Source: Sphingorhabdus sp. EL138
GTDB lineage: Bacteria > Pseudomonadota > Alphaproteobacteria > Sphingomonadales > Sphingomonadaceae
Length of the DNA stretch: 64,000 nt
Assembly (NCBI RefSeq): GCF_900258045.1
Contig: NZ_OGVD01000004.1
Location: 1,178,001-1,242,000 of the forward strand
Direction: 5' to 3'
Shown here: positions 27,474 to 36,528 of the stretch, piece by piece
How the letters are laid out: the number at the start of each line of letters is the position of its first letter
Numbering within the stretch: position 1 is the first letter of the stretch
Made by a program: the position numbers and the translations under genes
The notes under the pieces: model-generated
Seen by the model: the letters and a program-made list of their open reading frames with translations, nothing else
What the model was told of the DNA's origin: nothing
Databases searched by the model: none

Positions 27474-28337
27474 TCAATCGACCCGTTGGAGCAACGCGGC
27501 AATCGCGTCAAGCGAAGCCTGCTCCTCCAATGTCGGCGCATGCCCTACCCGCGGGACCGTGACCAGCTCCGCTTTGTTCAGTTTATCGAGCATTTTTTGG
27601 GCGGTCGCTTCGCTGAAAAGATCGGACAATGCTCCTCGCAAGATAAGCGTCGGCACGTTTTCGAGCGCCTCCAGTGCGCGCCAGATCGCTTCATTGCCCC
27701 CGCCCTTGCCTTCAAATGGCTCCGATATCTTCATATCATAATCCAGCTTAATCCGGCCGGAGCTGTTCATTCGATAGAGTTTCTTTGAAAAGGCTATCCA
27801 TTCTTTCAAGCTATAGTCGGGATGAATACCGCGACTTTCCTCAGCCTTGTCGCGCGCGGCATGCGCCCAGGTTTCAAAACTGCGACCTTGTCCAAGATTT
27901 TCACCGATACGGTCCAATCCGCGTTGGTCGACATCAGGACCGATATCATTCAACAACGCACCGGCTACCCGTTCCGGATGTCGGGATGCCATGATCATAG
28001 TGACAATCCCGCCCAGTGACGTACCGAAAAATATTGCTGTTGGCAGTTCGATGTCATCCATAAGTCTGACTACATCGGCAACATAGGTTTTCGCGTTATA
28101 GCTTGCGCTATCCTTGGCATATTCGCTCTCGCCCCGCCCGCGCAGATTGATCATGATGATCCGGCGTTTTCCACTAAGCCAATCGCCAAGATGCCCAAAG
28201 TCCCGAACATTGCGTGTCAGTCCAGGAACACAGATTACCGGTATTTGCGTATCATCGCCGGGATAGTCACGATAATGCAGCTTCAAACCATCTTCGGATT
28301 CCCAGTATTTGTCGTCATAGCTGCCCTGATCGATCAT
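27474..28337 (-). CDS. Alpha/beta hydrolase
   Basis: A 287-residue soluble hydrolase. The oxyanion strand VICVPGLTRNVRDF (about 34-47) is typical of the family; the nucleophile Ser107 is in FFGTSLGG, and the His lies in VPRVGHAPTLEE near residue 265. Its cap has a RMNSSGRIKLDYDMKI segment. The fold suggests esterase, dehalogenase or C-C hydrolase activity, without evidence for any single one. It is divergent from selO with a 62-bp gap and precedes the glycosyltransferase in one likely transcript. Confidence 0.87.
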   Translation of the reverse strand: MIDQGSYDDKYWESEDGLKLHYRDYPGDDTQIPVICVPGLTRNVRDFGHLGDWLSGKRRIIMINLRGRGESEYAKDSASYNAKTYVADVVRLMDDIELPTAIFFGTSLGGIVTMIMASRHPERVAGALLNDIGPDVDQRGLDRIGENLGQGRSFETWAHAARDKAEESRGIHPDYSLKEWIAFSKKLYRMNSSGRIKLDYDMKISEPFEGKGGGNEAIWRALEALENVPTLILRGALSDLFSEATAQKMLDKLNKAELVTVPRVGHAPTLEEQASLDAIAALLQRVD

Positions 28338-28399
28338 AAATTTCGTGCGTCCCCCGGTTCTTACTTGCCGCGCTCTCTATTCATCCCCACTATTGAGCA

Positions 28400-29800
28400 A
28401 TGGCATATAAACCGCAAGCTGAACCGGCAAAATCACCCTATCGCCCCGATGTAAAGATAACCCAGCTGGGTGAAAAAATTGGTGATCCGGTTCAAGCGGC
28501 CAAATTTCCGCGCCATGAACTGCGATTCCGCAATGATCGCTGGGACCAAACGATTGGCCTTTCCGACTTAAGCGAAGACGAATGGATCGATCATTTCGGT
28601 CGTTTCCAGCCCCTTGCCGACAATCTCAACCCGCCCTTGGCCCTGCGCTATCATGGCCATCAGTTTCGCAACTATAATCCGGAAATTGGAGACGGACGCG
28701 GGTTTCTGTTCGCACAAATGCGTGACCATGAAGATCGTCTGATGGATCTCGCCACCAAAGGATCCGGCACCACCCCGTGGAGCCGTTCGGGCGATGGCAA
28801 GCTAACACTGAAGGGCGGAATTCGTGAGATACTTGCCACCGAAATGCTGGAGGCTTTGGGTGTGGACACATCCAAGACCTTCTCGCTGGTAGAGACCGGA
28901 GAAGATCTTTATAGAGATGACGAGCCCTCCCCAACCCGTTCTGCGGTCATGACCCGGTTGAGTCACAGCCACATTCGGTTCGGTACATTTCAACGTATCG
29001 CGGTAGAACAGAATGAAGGATTAATGCACGCACTGGTCGATTATTGCCTGACCCATTTTTACGGCGGTGCAAAAACCGACCATCCGGCCATCGAGTTGTT
29101 TCAAAATGTCGCCACCAAAGCTGCCCAGCTGGCCGCCAGCTATATGACGGCCGGATTTGTGCACGGCGTACTCAATACCGACAATATCAACATCACCGGT
29201 GAGAGCTTTGACTATGGCCCCTGGCGGTTCACTCCCCATTGGGAGCCCGGCTTTACCGCCGCCTATTTCGACCATGAAGGTCTCTATTGTTTTGCCCGGC
29301 AACCGGAGGCGTTACACTGGAACCTTGCACAACTGGCAAGCGCGCTCAGGCTCATATGCGATAGCGATCCTTTGGTTGAGACGCTGGAAGCATTCCCCAA
29401 AGCGTATGGCACCGCGTTTACCGAGCACTTCTGCTGGCGTCTGGGCGTCAAAAGTGAAGGCTTTGAAAGGGACAAACCCCTCGTCATGGCGGCAGAGCAG
29501 GCCTTAACCCAGAAAGCCGTGACAATTGACCGGTTCTTTTTCGACTGGGGTCAGGATTCTCTACCGAAAGACGAAAGTTACGAGGCCAACGAATTCGCGA
29601 CTTTTCGGGAAGAGATGGACAAACGCAAGCGCGCACGATCATCTGATCATCAGTATTGGCAATTGGATGCACCCTGCTCCATGCACATCGAAGAGGTTGA
29701 AGCAATCTGGGATGCCATTGATCAAAAAGACGATTGGCAACCGTTAACCAGAAAAGTTGAGGCAATACGAGATATGGGCAAGGCATTACGGGGACTGTAA
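28400..29800 (+). CDS. selO: Protein adenylyltransferase SelO (YdiU)
   Basis: A 466-residue pseudokinase-fold enzyme that transfers AMP from ATP to Ser/Thr/Tyr of proteins, linked to redox stress. YHGHQFRNYNPEIGDGRGFL is the diagnostic N-terminal block. KGSGTTPWSRSGDGKL with GGIREIL is the inverted nucleotide site, and HGVLNTDNINITG supplies the catalytic metal ligands, followed by DYGPW. Length is close to bacterial SelO. No terminal Cys or selenocysteine of the eukaryotic type is present. It is monocistronic and faces away from the alpha/beta hydrolase. Confidence 0.95.
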   Translation: MAYKPQAEPAKSPYRPDVKITQLGEKIGDPVQAAKFPRHELRFRNDRWDQTIGLSDLSEDEWIDHFGRFQPLADNLNPPLALRYHGHQFRNYNPEIGDGRGFLFAQMRDHEDRLMDLATKGSGTTPWSRSGDGKLTLKGGIREILATEMLEALGVDTSKTFSLVETGEDLYRDDEPSPTRSAVMTRLSHSHIRFGTFQRIAVEQNEGLMHALVDYCLTHFYGGAKTDHPAIELFQNVATKAAQLAASYMTAGFVHGVLNTDNINITGESFDYGPWRFTPHWEPGFTAAYFDHEGLYCFARQPEALHWNLAQLASALRLICDSDPLVETLEAFPKAYGTAFTEHFCWRLGVKSEGFERDKPLVMAAEQALTQKAVTIDRFFFDWGQDSLPKDESYEANEFATFREEMDKRKRARSSDHQYWQLDAPCSMHIEEVEAIWDAIDQKDDWQPLTRKVEAIRDMGKALRGL

Positions 29801-29876
29801 AGCGAAGTAACCGTTCGTATGAGACGAAGCGAATAAAAACAGGTTTATAGTTACTGGATTTTTAAGCTGTATCAGC

Positions 29877-29894
29877 TAGTTGGTATTGCAACTA
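29877..29894. promoter_or_regulatory. Palindromic site upstream of astD
   Basis: Arms TAGTTG (29877-29882) and CAACTA (29889-29894) are separated by six bases, about 50 bp upstream of the astD GTG. This could be an operator for a dimeric regulator; no regulator is identified. Confidence 0.35.
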
Positions 29895-29942
29895 ACAAAG
29901 CGACATTCCGCTTGCCTGCTTGAATATTGTATCGGAACGATT

Positions 29943-31394
29943 GTGACTGAATTTACATCAATAGAACCAGCCACTGGCGCGATTTTGTGGAAAGGGCAAT
30001 CTGGCGATGCCGATGCAGCGGTCGCCGATGCAAGGAAAGCTTGGCCGACATGGGCAGCTCTTCCCGTTACCAAACGTATCGAGGCCGTGCGTCGATATGC
30101 CAATCAAATTCGCGGGCAAGCAGAAGAACTGGCTGAGCTGATTTCCCGCGAAACCGGAAAACCTATTTGGGAATCACGAACCGAAGTGGAATCGGTCGTC
30201 AAAAAGATCGATATCTCGGTCACGGCCTATGCAGAGCGCACGCCGCAACGCCAGCTGTCCAGTCAACCCAATATGCGTGCCGCCCTAAGGCACAAGCCGC
30301 ATGGAGTCTTGGCTGTACTTGGTCCTTATAACTTTCCTGCCCACCTACCCAATGGCCACATTGTTCCAGCACTGATTGCTGGCAACACGGTAGTGTTCAA
30401 ACCGTCAGAAAAAACACCGGCAGTGGGCCAGTTTTTGTTTGATGCTTTCAAGAAAGCAGGACTGCCAGGTGGCGTTGTCAACATTGTGCAGGGCGGGCCT
30501 GAGGTTGGCAAACAGCTTACCGCGAACGATGATATTGATGGCCTGTTATTCACGGGATCCGCCCAAACCGGCGTTGCTCTCAATCGACAATTTGCCAATC
30601 GACCCAACAAGATATTGGCGCTCGAAATGGGTGGCAATAATCCGATCATTGTCTGGGACACGGATGATATTCACAGTGCAGCGGTATTGGTTGTGCAATC
30701 GGCTTTCCTGTCAGCCGGGCAGCGCTGCTCCGCGGCAAGTCGGATGATTGTAAAAGACGAACTCTATGACCGCGTGGTCAAAGAAGTTAAGCGAATTGCA
30801 GACAGGCTGATCATTGACGAGCCTTTCAGTAAACCGGCACCATTTATGGGTCCGGTAATAGACAATGATGTCGCTGATGGTCTTACTGAAAGCTTTCTGA
30901 CATTGATGAGCCATGGCGGTCGCCCGATCAAACATATGGCGCGGCCACTGGATGATCGCCCGTTTCTCACGCCCGGGATTATCGATGTCACGGCCATGGA
31001 AGAACGTCTGGATATCGAATTGTTCGGCCCGATATTGCAGGTCATTCGCGTCGCTGATTTTGAGGAAGCAATCGCGGAAGCCAACAACACGCGATACGGC
31101 TTATCGGCGGCCCTTGTCGGTGGTACAGCAACCCAATATGATCAATTTTGGTCCAATAGCCGTGCCGGTATTGTAAACTGGAACAAGATGACGGTTGGAG
31201 CGTCCTCCGAAGCGCCATTTGGCGGCATCGGCCTTTCCGGCAATCACCGGCCAAGCGCTTATTATGCAGCCGACTATTGCGCTTATCCGGTAGTTTCGAT
31301 GGAAGCAGAGCAAACGCGGGCATCCATTGGCATCGGATTGAAAGACGAAGACCGGACAGAAACCGAAACCGCAGCTGAAGTCTCTGGTCAATAG
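29943..31394 (+). CDS. astD: Succinylglutamate-semialdehyde dehydrogenase (AstD-like)
   Basis: A 483-residue NAD-dependent aldehyde dehydrogenase. The catalytic Glu is in ALEMGGNNPI and the catalytic Cys in SAGQRCSAASRM. The PQRQLSSQPNMRAALRHKPHG-type segment and GPYNFPAHLPNGHIVPAL are characteristic of AstD, which oxidises N-succinylglutamate semialdehyde in arginine/ornithine catabolism. The GTG at 29943 (GGAA six bases upstream) gives the normal length; the frame runs upstream to 29880 but those residues do not resemble the family. Other ast genes are not in the window. Confidence 0.88.
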   Translation: MTEFTSIEPATGAILWKGQSGDADAAVADARKAWPTWAALPVTKRIEAVRRYANQIRGQAEELAELISRETGKPIWESRTEVESVVKKIDISVTAYAERTPQRQLSSQPNMRAALRHKPHGVLAVLGPYNFPAHLPNGHIVPALIAGNTVVFKPSEKTPAVGQFLFDAFKKAGLPGGVVNIVQGGPEVGKQLTANDDIDGLLFTGSAQTGVALNRQFANRPNKILALEMGGNNPIIVWDTDDIHSAAVLVVQSAFLSAGQRCSAASRMIVKDELYDRVVKEVKRIADRLIIDEPFSKPAPFMGPVIDNDVADGLTESFLTLMSHGGRPIKHMARPLDDRPFLTPGIIDVTAMEERLDIELFGPILQVIRVADFEEAIAEANNTRYGLSAALVGGTATQYDQFWSNSRAGIVNWNKMTVGASSEAPFGGIGLSGNHRPSAYYAADYCAYPVVSMEAEQTRASIGIGLKDEDRTETETAAEVSGQ

Positions 31395-31460
31395 TATATC
31401 TTAGGTCGCTAAAAAAACTTCTGCTTTGAAAATCGCCGCTTACCCGAGCATATCGGTTTC

Positions 31461-32264
31461 ATGGAAACCAAAGAACCTTCTATACCGCAAGCCCAGTTTG
31501 CCGACGGCACGGTCTATCTCGTCGGTGCTGGCCCCGGTGATCCGGAGCTGCTGACATTGCGCGCAGCACGCCTGTTGTCCGAAGCTGATATCATCGTCCA
31601 TGATGGTCTAGTGAGTTCGGACATACTTGATATAGCGCCGGCGACAACCCAACGGGTATCCGTTGCCAAGCAGCGGTCCCGCCACAGCATGGCACAGGAC
31701 CAAATCAACGCGTTGCTGATTGCCGAAGCGAAGAAGGGTCGCAAAGTTGTTCGCCTGAAAGGGGGAGATCCCTTTATTTTTGGCCGCGGCGGCGAAGAGG
31801 CCAGTGACTGCATAAAAGCCGGTGTAAGGGTGGAAGTTGTTCCCGGTATCAGCGCTGCTCTCGGCTGTGCGGCGCAGGCAAAAATGCCTCTCACCCATCG
31901 TAATGCATCCAGCGCTGTCTCGTTCGTCGCAGGACAATGCAAAGGCTTGTCAGATCAAAACTGGTCCGGATTGGCCGGTAAAGGACGCACACTGGTTATC
32001 TACATGGGCGTTGCCAATGCCGAAGCGATTGTTGAAAAACTTATCGCAGACGGCGCCGCGCCCGACTTGCCGGTTGCCGTGCTGGAAAACGGAACGCGGG
32101 ACAGTTTCCGGGCCCTCCGGACATTGCTGACTGATCTTGGTGATCTTGTTCAACGGGAACAAGTGAAGAGCCCTGCCCTGTTGGTGGTTGGCGAAGTCGC
32201 ACGCTACGGCGATGCAACGGATAAATTTCTTGAATATGCGCAAATGGCGGGAGTTGAATTTTGA
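31461..32264 (+). CDS. cobA: Uroporphyrinogen-III C-methyltransferase
   Basis: A 267-residue SAM-dependent enzyme that makes precorrin-2 from uroporphyrinogen III, the first step to siroheme. VGAGPGDPELLTLRA and the GGDPFIFGRGGEE motif are diagnostic. There is no CysG-type dehydrogenase/chelatase domain, so those steps must come from another gene. Location explains its role: it heads the sulfur-assimilation operon whose sulfite reductase needs siroheme. Its stop overlaps the next TTG start (TTGA). An ATG at 31461 starts the typical length. Confidence 0.93.
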   Translation: METKEPSIPQAQFADGTVYLVGAGPGDPELLTLRAARLLSEADIIVHDGLVSSDILDIAPATTQRVSVAKQRSRHSMAQDQINALLIAEAKKGRKVVRLKGGDPFIFGRGGEEASDCIKAGVRVEVVPGISAALGCAAQAKMPLTHRNASSAVSFVAGQCKGLSDQNWSGLAGKGRTLVIYMGVANAEAIVEKLIADGAAPDLPVAVLENGTRDSFRALRTLLTDLGDLVQREQVKSPALLVVGEVARYGDATDKFLEYAQMAGVEF

Positions 32265-32557
32265 AAATACTGACGGGAAATGACCTCAAAACGGGCGACG
32301 TCACATGGTGGACTGGCAGCGACTGGTCTCGCCATGTGGAAGATGCTGTTGATGTCGGCGAGAATTTCGAATCTATCCTGCACGAAGAAGAGGCCGCCCG
32401 CCGGGTCAATGTCCCCTATGCCATTGAAGCAGAGATGACCGACGATGGCCCGCGTCCCGCCCATATCAAAGACCGTGTGCGCGCTCTTGGACCAACTGTA
32501 AGACCGGATTTAACACTAAAGCCAGCCGACCCTGAGGCTGGAAACTGGGTGATTTAA
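32261..32557 (+). CDS. DUF2849 protein of the sulfate-assimilation operon
   Basis: A 98-residue soluble protein of the DUF2849 family. It starts with TTG overlapping the cobA stop by four bases and ends two bases before the sulfite reductase gene. Alphaproteobacteria often place this family between the siroheme and sulfite-reductase genes, which suggests a helper role in assembly or electron delivery, but no function is known. It is acidic, with a conserved TWWTGSDW block near residues 15-22. Confidence 0.85.
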   Translation: MKILTGNDLKTGDVTWWTGSDWSRHVEDAVDVGENFESILHEEEAARRVNVPYAIEAEMTDDGPRPAHIKDRVRALGPTVRPDLTLKPADPEAGNWVI

Positions 32558-32559
32558 GC

Positions 32560-34191
32560 ATGTATCAATATGACAAATATGACCAGCAAATGGTCGATAC
32601 ACGGGTTGCGGAATTCCGCGATCAGGTCGAACGCCGCCTTGCCGGTGAGTTGACGGAAGACCAGTTCAAACCCCTACGCTTGATGAACGGGCTTTATCTG
32701 CAGCTGCACGCCTATATGCTGCGCGTGGCCATTCCCTATGGCACGCTGAACAGCAAGCAGATGCGGATGCTGGGCCACATCGCACGTAAATATGACCGTG
32801 ATTATGGGCATTTTACCACCCGTCAGAATATTCAGTATAACTGGATCAAGTTGGAAGATGCACCCGACATTCTGGCCGACCTCGCTTCCGTCGAGATGCA
32901 CGCAATCCAAACGAGCGGCAACTGCATCCGCAATATCTCCTCTGACCAATATGCTGGCGCAGCGGCCGACGAAATTGCCGATCCACGCCCTTGGGCAGAA
33001 ATCCTGCGTCAATGGTCGAGCTTCCACCCGGAATTCTCGTATCTGCCACGCAAGTTTAAAATTGCCGTCATTGCCAGTGATGAAGACCGTGCGGCAATGC
33101 GCCTGCATGATATCGGCATCCAACTCGTTCACAAGAACGGTGAACTCGGCGCGAAATTCTATGTCGGCGGCGGCATGGGCCGAACACCAATGATCGCTCC
33201 TGAAATCCGCGACTTTGTGCCTGCAGATGAACTGATCAGCTATGCCGAAGCCTGCCTGCGGGTCTATAACCGTTATGGTCGGCGCGATAACAAGTACAAG
33301 GCGCGCATCAAAATTCTCGTCCACGAACTGGGCAAGGAAGAATATACTCGTCAGGTTGAAGAAGAATTCGCTCATATGAAGACATTGGGCCTGAACCCGC
33401 CAGTAGAAGAACTGGCGCGGATTACCGAATATTTTGCTGATCCGGCTTTTGACACCAGCGCCAGCGATAATCTTGATCTTTCGGATCCGGATTTCAAGCT
33501 GTGGGTCGATCAGAATACTGTTGCGCACAAACAACCCGGCTATGCTATCGCAACGATCAGCCTGAAGCCGAAAGGCGGCATCCCCGGCGATGCTTCATCG
33601 GCGCAGATTGATCTAATGGCCGATCTGGCGGAGCAATATAGTTTTGATGAACTGCGCGTCACCCATAGTCAGAACATCGTTCTACCACATGTCAAGAAGA
33701 GCGATCTATATGCTCTGTGGCAGAAACTGGATGAAGCTGATTTGGCACCTGCCAACCTCGACCTGGTCACCGACAGCATCGCCTGCCCCGGTCTGGATTA
33801 TTGCAGCCTTGCCAATGCGCGCTCCATTCCGCTGGCACAGAAGATCAGTGAACGTTTCGCCGATCTGGGTCGCCAGCGTGAACTGGGCGAGCTGAAGCTG
33901 AAAATCTCGGGCTGCATCAATGCCTGCGGGCATCACCATGCCGGCCATATCGGTATATTGGGCGTCGACCGGAAAGGGACAGAAAATTATCAGTTGCTGC
34001 TGGGCGGCTCTGCTGCCGAGGACACTAGCCTCGCCAAAATCACCGGCCCCGGCTTTGATGAGGACGGCGTGATCGATGCCATTGAAACCGTAACTGACCT
34101 GTATCTGAAAGAACGGCAGGAGGATGAGCGATTTATCGACACCTATCGCCGTGTCGGCATGGCTGCTTTCAAGGAGGCTATCTATGGTTGA
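32560..34191 (+). CDS. Nitrite/sulfite reductase hemoprotein (assimilatory sulfite reductase)
   Basis: A 543-residue siroheme and [4Fe-4S] reductase. Cluster ligands are visible as C-x5-C (CPGLDYC) and C-x3-C (CINAC) near residues 410-455. HFTTRQNIQYNW is the N-terminal substrate/siroheme block. The family reduces sulfite to sulfide or nitrite to ammonia; position between cobA, DUF934 and APS reductase indicates sulfite. It is ferredoxin-like in length rather than a CysI/CysJ pair, and no flavoprotein CysJ gene is nearby. Its end overlaps the DUF934 start by eight bases. Confidence 0.92.
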   Translation: MYQYDKYDQQMVDTRVAEFRDQVERRLAGELTEDQFKPLRLMNGLYLQLHAYMLRVAIPYGTLNSKQMRMLGHIARKYDRDYGHFTTRQNIQYNWIKLEDAPDILADLASVEMHAIQTSGNCIRNISSDQYAGAAADEIADPRPWAEILRQWSSFHPEFSYLPRKFKIAVIASDEDRAAMRLHDIGIQLVHKNGELGAKFYVGGGMGRTPMIAPEIRDFVPADELISYAEACLRVYNRYGRRDNKYKARIKILVHELGKEEYTRQVEEEFAHMKTLGLNPPVEELARITEYFADPAFDTSASDNLDLSDPDFKLWVDQNTVAHKQPGYAIATISLKPKGGIPGDASSAQIDLMADLAEQYSFDELRVTHSQNIVLPHVKKSDLYALWQKLDEADLAPANLDLVTDSIACPGLDYCSLANARSIPLAQKISERFADLGRQRELGELKLKISGCINACGHHHAGHIGILGVDRKGTENYQLLLGGSAAEDTSLAKITGPGFDEDGVIDAIETVTDLYLKERQEDERFIDTYRRVGMAAFKEAIYG

Positions 34192-34609
34192 GGCAATCCG
34201 TTTTCGCGACGACGAGGTGCATGAAGAACCAGCGGTTTCGCTGGATGCATTTCTGGATCAGTCAAACGCCACCGCCGTTCGGATAGAGGCAGGCGAAGAC
34301 GCCCGGCTGCTGCTTCCGCTATTGGATCGCTTGGCATTGATCGAAGTCGACTTCCCCGTCTTCGGCGACGGCCGAGGCTACTCTGCTGCGCAAATTCTGC
34401 GTGAAGCAGGCTACAAAGGCGAATTGCGGGCAAGCGGTGACGTATTAGTGGATCAAATCGCCTATATGCGACGCTGTGGCTTTGATGCTTTCGCTCCGGA
34501 CGCTCCAATTGATGCCAGAGTCATGGATAAGGCGCTGGAACTCTATGAAGAGGTTTATCAGAGCACGACAGACAGCCGTGCGCCCATCTGGAAGCGTCGT
34601 CATGGGTGA
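34184..34609 (+). CDS. DUF934 protein of the sulfate-assimilation operon
   Basis: A 141-residue DUF934 protein. ATG 34184 is set by a perfect AGGAGG at 34172-34177 inside the end of the sulfite reductase gene. The family regularly lies between sulfite reductase and APS reductase genes. The core contains a FPVFGDGRGYSAAQILRE block near residues 57-75. It is thought to help sulfite reduction, but no biochemical role is known to me. It overlaps both neighbours by eight bases. Confidence 0.9.
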   Translation: MVEAIRFRDDEVHEEPAVSLDAFLDQSNATAVRIEAGEDARLLLPLLDRLALIEVDFPVFGDGRGYSAAQILREAGYKGELRASGDVLVDQIAYMRRCGFDAFAPDAPIDARVMDKALELYEEVYQSTTDSRAPIWKRRHG

Positions 34610-35390
34610 ACCAGCTCGCAAAATCGATATAATCGACGCACGTCCTGACTTTACACAGGCAGACGCCGATGCCCTGAACGCGCGCTTTGAGGGCGTTCAT
34701 GCCTCAGCCATGCTGAAGGCCCTTTTCAAAGAAGGTGGACTTGGCGAGATTGCGGTTGTTTCTTCTTTCGGAACAGAAAGCGCGGTTCTGCTGCATCTGG
34801 TTGCGCAGGCAGATCCCTCTATTCCGGTGACTTTTGTCGATACGCTAAGAATGTTTCCCGAAACGCTGGAATATCGCGAGACGCTGATCCAGACGCTGGG
34901 AATCCAGAACGCAAATGTTGTAAAGCCAGATCCTGTCGTACTCGCTGCCAAGGATGAGAATGAACTTCGGTGGTCTTTTGACCCGGATGGCTGCTGCGAG
35001 ATCCGCAAGGTCGAACCATTGGCCCGCGCCAAGGCCAGTCTCAACAGCTGGATATCCGGCCGTAAAGCCTTTCAATCAGTCACCCGACAAAATCTCCCCC
35101 GCTTCGAAGTCGAAGACGGTCGATTAAAAATCAATCCGTTGGGCGACTGGGTCAAAGATGATCTCGAAGCCTATTTTGAAGAACATGACCTGCCCCGCCA
35201 TCCACTGGAAGCGCAAGGCTATCTCTCGGTCGGCTGCGCTCCGTGCACTTCCAAAGTCAAGCCTGGAGAAGACCCACGTGCAGGCCGCTGGCGGGGTTGG
35301 GACAAAACCGAATGCGGTATCCATGAGGATATCACGCCGTTGCCGGTCAAAGATGATGATGAAAGTGGCGCGAACGATCCGATCTTTTAA
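34602..35390 (+). CDS. cysH: APS reductase, [4Fe-4S] type (assimilatory adenylyl-sulfate reductase)
   Basis: A 262-residue thioredoxin-dependent reductase. Although the family is named PAPS reductase, it carries the full cluster motif: Cys131-Cys132 (CC) and Cys212-x2-Cys215, with the catalytic Cys238 in ECGIH. Only the APS-reducing subgroup has this CC/CxxC signature, so APS is the likely substrate. The PP-loop nucleotide site is SSFGTES (about 54-60). ATG 34602 overlaps the DUF934 stop by eight bases; a far-upstream in-frame start would run inside DUF934. It is the last gene of the operon starting at cobA. Confidence 0.92.
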   Translation: MGEPARKIDIIDARPDFTQADADALNARFEGVHASAMLKALFKEGGLGEIAVVSSFGTESAVLLHLVAQADPSIPVTFVDTLRMFPETLEYRETLIQTLGIQNANVVKPDPVVLAAKDENELRWSFDPDGCCEIRKVEPLARAKASLNSWISGRKAFQSVTRQNLPRFEVEDGRLKINPLGDWVKDDLEAYFEEHDLPRHPLEAQGYLSVGCAPCTSKVKPGEDPRAGRWRGWDKTECGIHEDITPLPVKDDDESGANDPIF

Positions 35391-35424
35391 ATCGCCCCGC
35401 TGTTTTGCCGCTAGGCCATTTTAG

Positions 35425-35601
35425 GTGCGTACCAGGCTGAGCATTTGTAACAGGAAAAAGCGCTATTCCTCTGAAAAGGACGCCTTGCTAGCCGCACAAG
35501 ACGCTGACTTTCCATTAAGACCCTATCGGTGTGACCGATGCCGTAAATTCCATCTGACTAGCCGCACCAAGGGCAAAAGAATAGCACGGCCGGCAAGTTA
35601 A
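35425..35601 (+). CDS. Small conserved protein with CxxC motif (58 aa)
   Basis: A GTG-started frame of 58 residues that ends in TAA at 35599-35601. A basic start (KKRYSSEKDALLAAQ) leads to LRPYRCDRCRKFHLTSRTKGKR. The CxxC followed by a His five residues on (CRKFH) suggests a zinc knuckle, though only two Cys and one or two His are available. The pattern YRCDRC..FHLTSRTKG resembles short basic proteins I have seen in alphaproteobacteria. It begins 34 bases after cysH. GTG start choice is uncertain. Confidence 0.6.
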   Translation: MRTRLSICNRKKRYSSEKDALLAAQDADFPLRPYRCDRCRKFHLTSRTKGKRIARPAS

Positions 35602-35621
35602 CCTGCTACGGGTCGTAGATA

Positions 35622-36467
35622 TTAGCCAACATCATCCGGATGCCGATATACAAAACGAAAAGGCCACATATGCTGAAGGCTTGAAGGCACAAACTCAATA
35701 TCAGATAGCCTCGGCTCCTCTATTGCCAACTGATCCGCCTCCGGATTCCAAAGGCGGGTTACGGCGTGATCAGAGGATGTAAAAATCCGAGCTGCCCGGT
35801 TCTGTGGCAGTACAGGACTTTTCCTGTTTATTACATGACCGCATGCATAAGCCGCGTTTCCGAGCTTCATGATCTGCCTGAAACCGGCAGTCCGCGACAT
35901 GTTCCATATAGCAGAAAAGCGTGTCGTTTTCTTAAACTGGAAGGCCCCCCGGATGATTGTTGCACCCCGTTGGTCAGTAACGTCATAATTCAGACCATGG
36001 TCAGGTTTTTTGTTAAACAACGAGAAGTTCGCTGAGCGGGCATTCAGGCCTAGATATTCGTTATTATACGCGATGACCGCATCTGAATCATTCCACAAGT
36101 TCAGGCACAATGTTCCCCAGTCATGCCGCGTACCCATGGCAATAGCTAAAGCAAAGGGGGAAGCGGCCAGCACTTCACCCTCTTTCTCACTGACCAGAAC
36201 AAAAAACTGTAACTCGTGATGAGCCCCCATGCTGGCATCTTCAAAATTTGCCATGATGAAACCGGCTGCTGCTGCGCCCGAAGCCGTTTTTACAGGAAAA
36301 ACAGATTCATCGGCGATCATTAGTTGCAGCATATCAAAATCCACGCTGCCAAATATCAAGAGACCCTCACCATCATAAACATGATAGGGAGTCGGTGCCG
36401 CTCCGGTTGAGAGACTTATTTCACCAGATAGCGGATTATCCTGAAATATCGGGTGATTCAAAGCCAT
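35622..36467 (-). CDS. Protein of unknown function, weakly acetoacetate-decarboxylase-like
   Basis: A 281-residue soluble protein that I do not assign to a family with confidence. The middle has an ELQFFVLVSEKEGEV strand and an AVIAYNNEYLGLNA block, which in length and spacing recalls the acetoacetate decarboxylase fold, but the catalytic Lys is not evident. Two regions near the C-terminus contain RxW and PxRF motifs. It is convergent with the 58-residue gene (20-bp gap) and divergent to nothing; dnaB lies downstream on the same strand with a 61-bp gap. Confidence 0.55.
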   Translation of the reverse strand: MALNHPIFQDNPLSGEISLSTGAAPTPYHVYDGEGLLIFGSVDFDMLQLMIADESVFPVKTASGAAAAGFIMANFEDASMGAHHELQFFVLVSEKEGEVLAASPFALAIAMGTRHDWGTLCLNLWNDSDAVIAYNNEYLGLNARSANFSLFNKKPDHGLNYDVTDQRGATIIRGAFQFKKTTRFSAIWNMSRTAGFRQIMKLGNAAYACGHVINRKSPVLPQNRAARIFTSSDHAVTRLWNPEADQLAIEEPRLSDIEFVPSSLQHMWPFRFVYRHPDDVG

Positions 36468-36528
36468 TAAGATACGGCCCGAGAGGCAAAGAACCGAAAA
36501 CCGTTGGAGTGCATATCAGTACTCAGTA

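Noticed and set aside
32674-33534. A 286-residue minus-strand frame opposite the sulfite reductase
   Set aside because: The sense gene has siroheme and Fe-S ligands; the antisense frame shows no family pattern.
35622-36467. Assignment as a SapC-family protein
   Set aside because: The C-terminal and core motifs of SapC are not found on reading the sequence.
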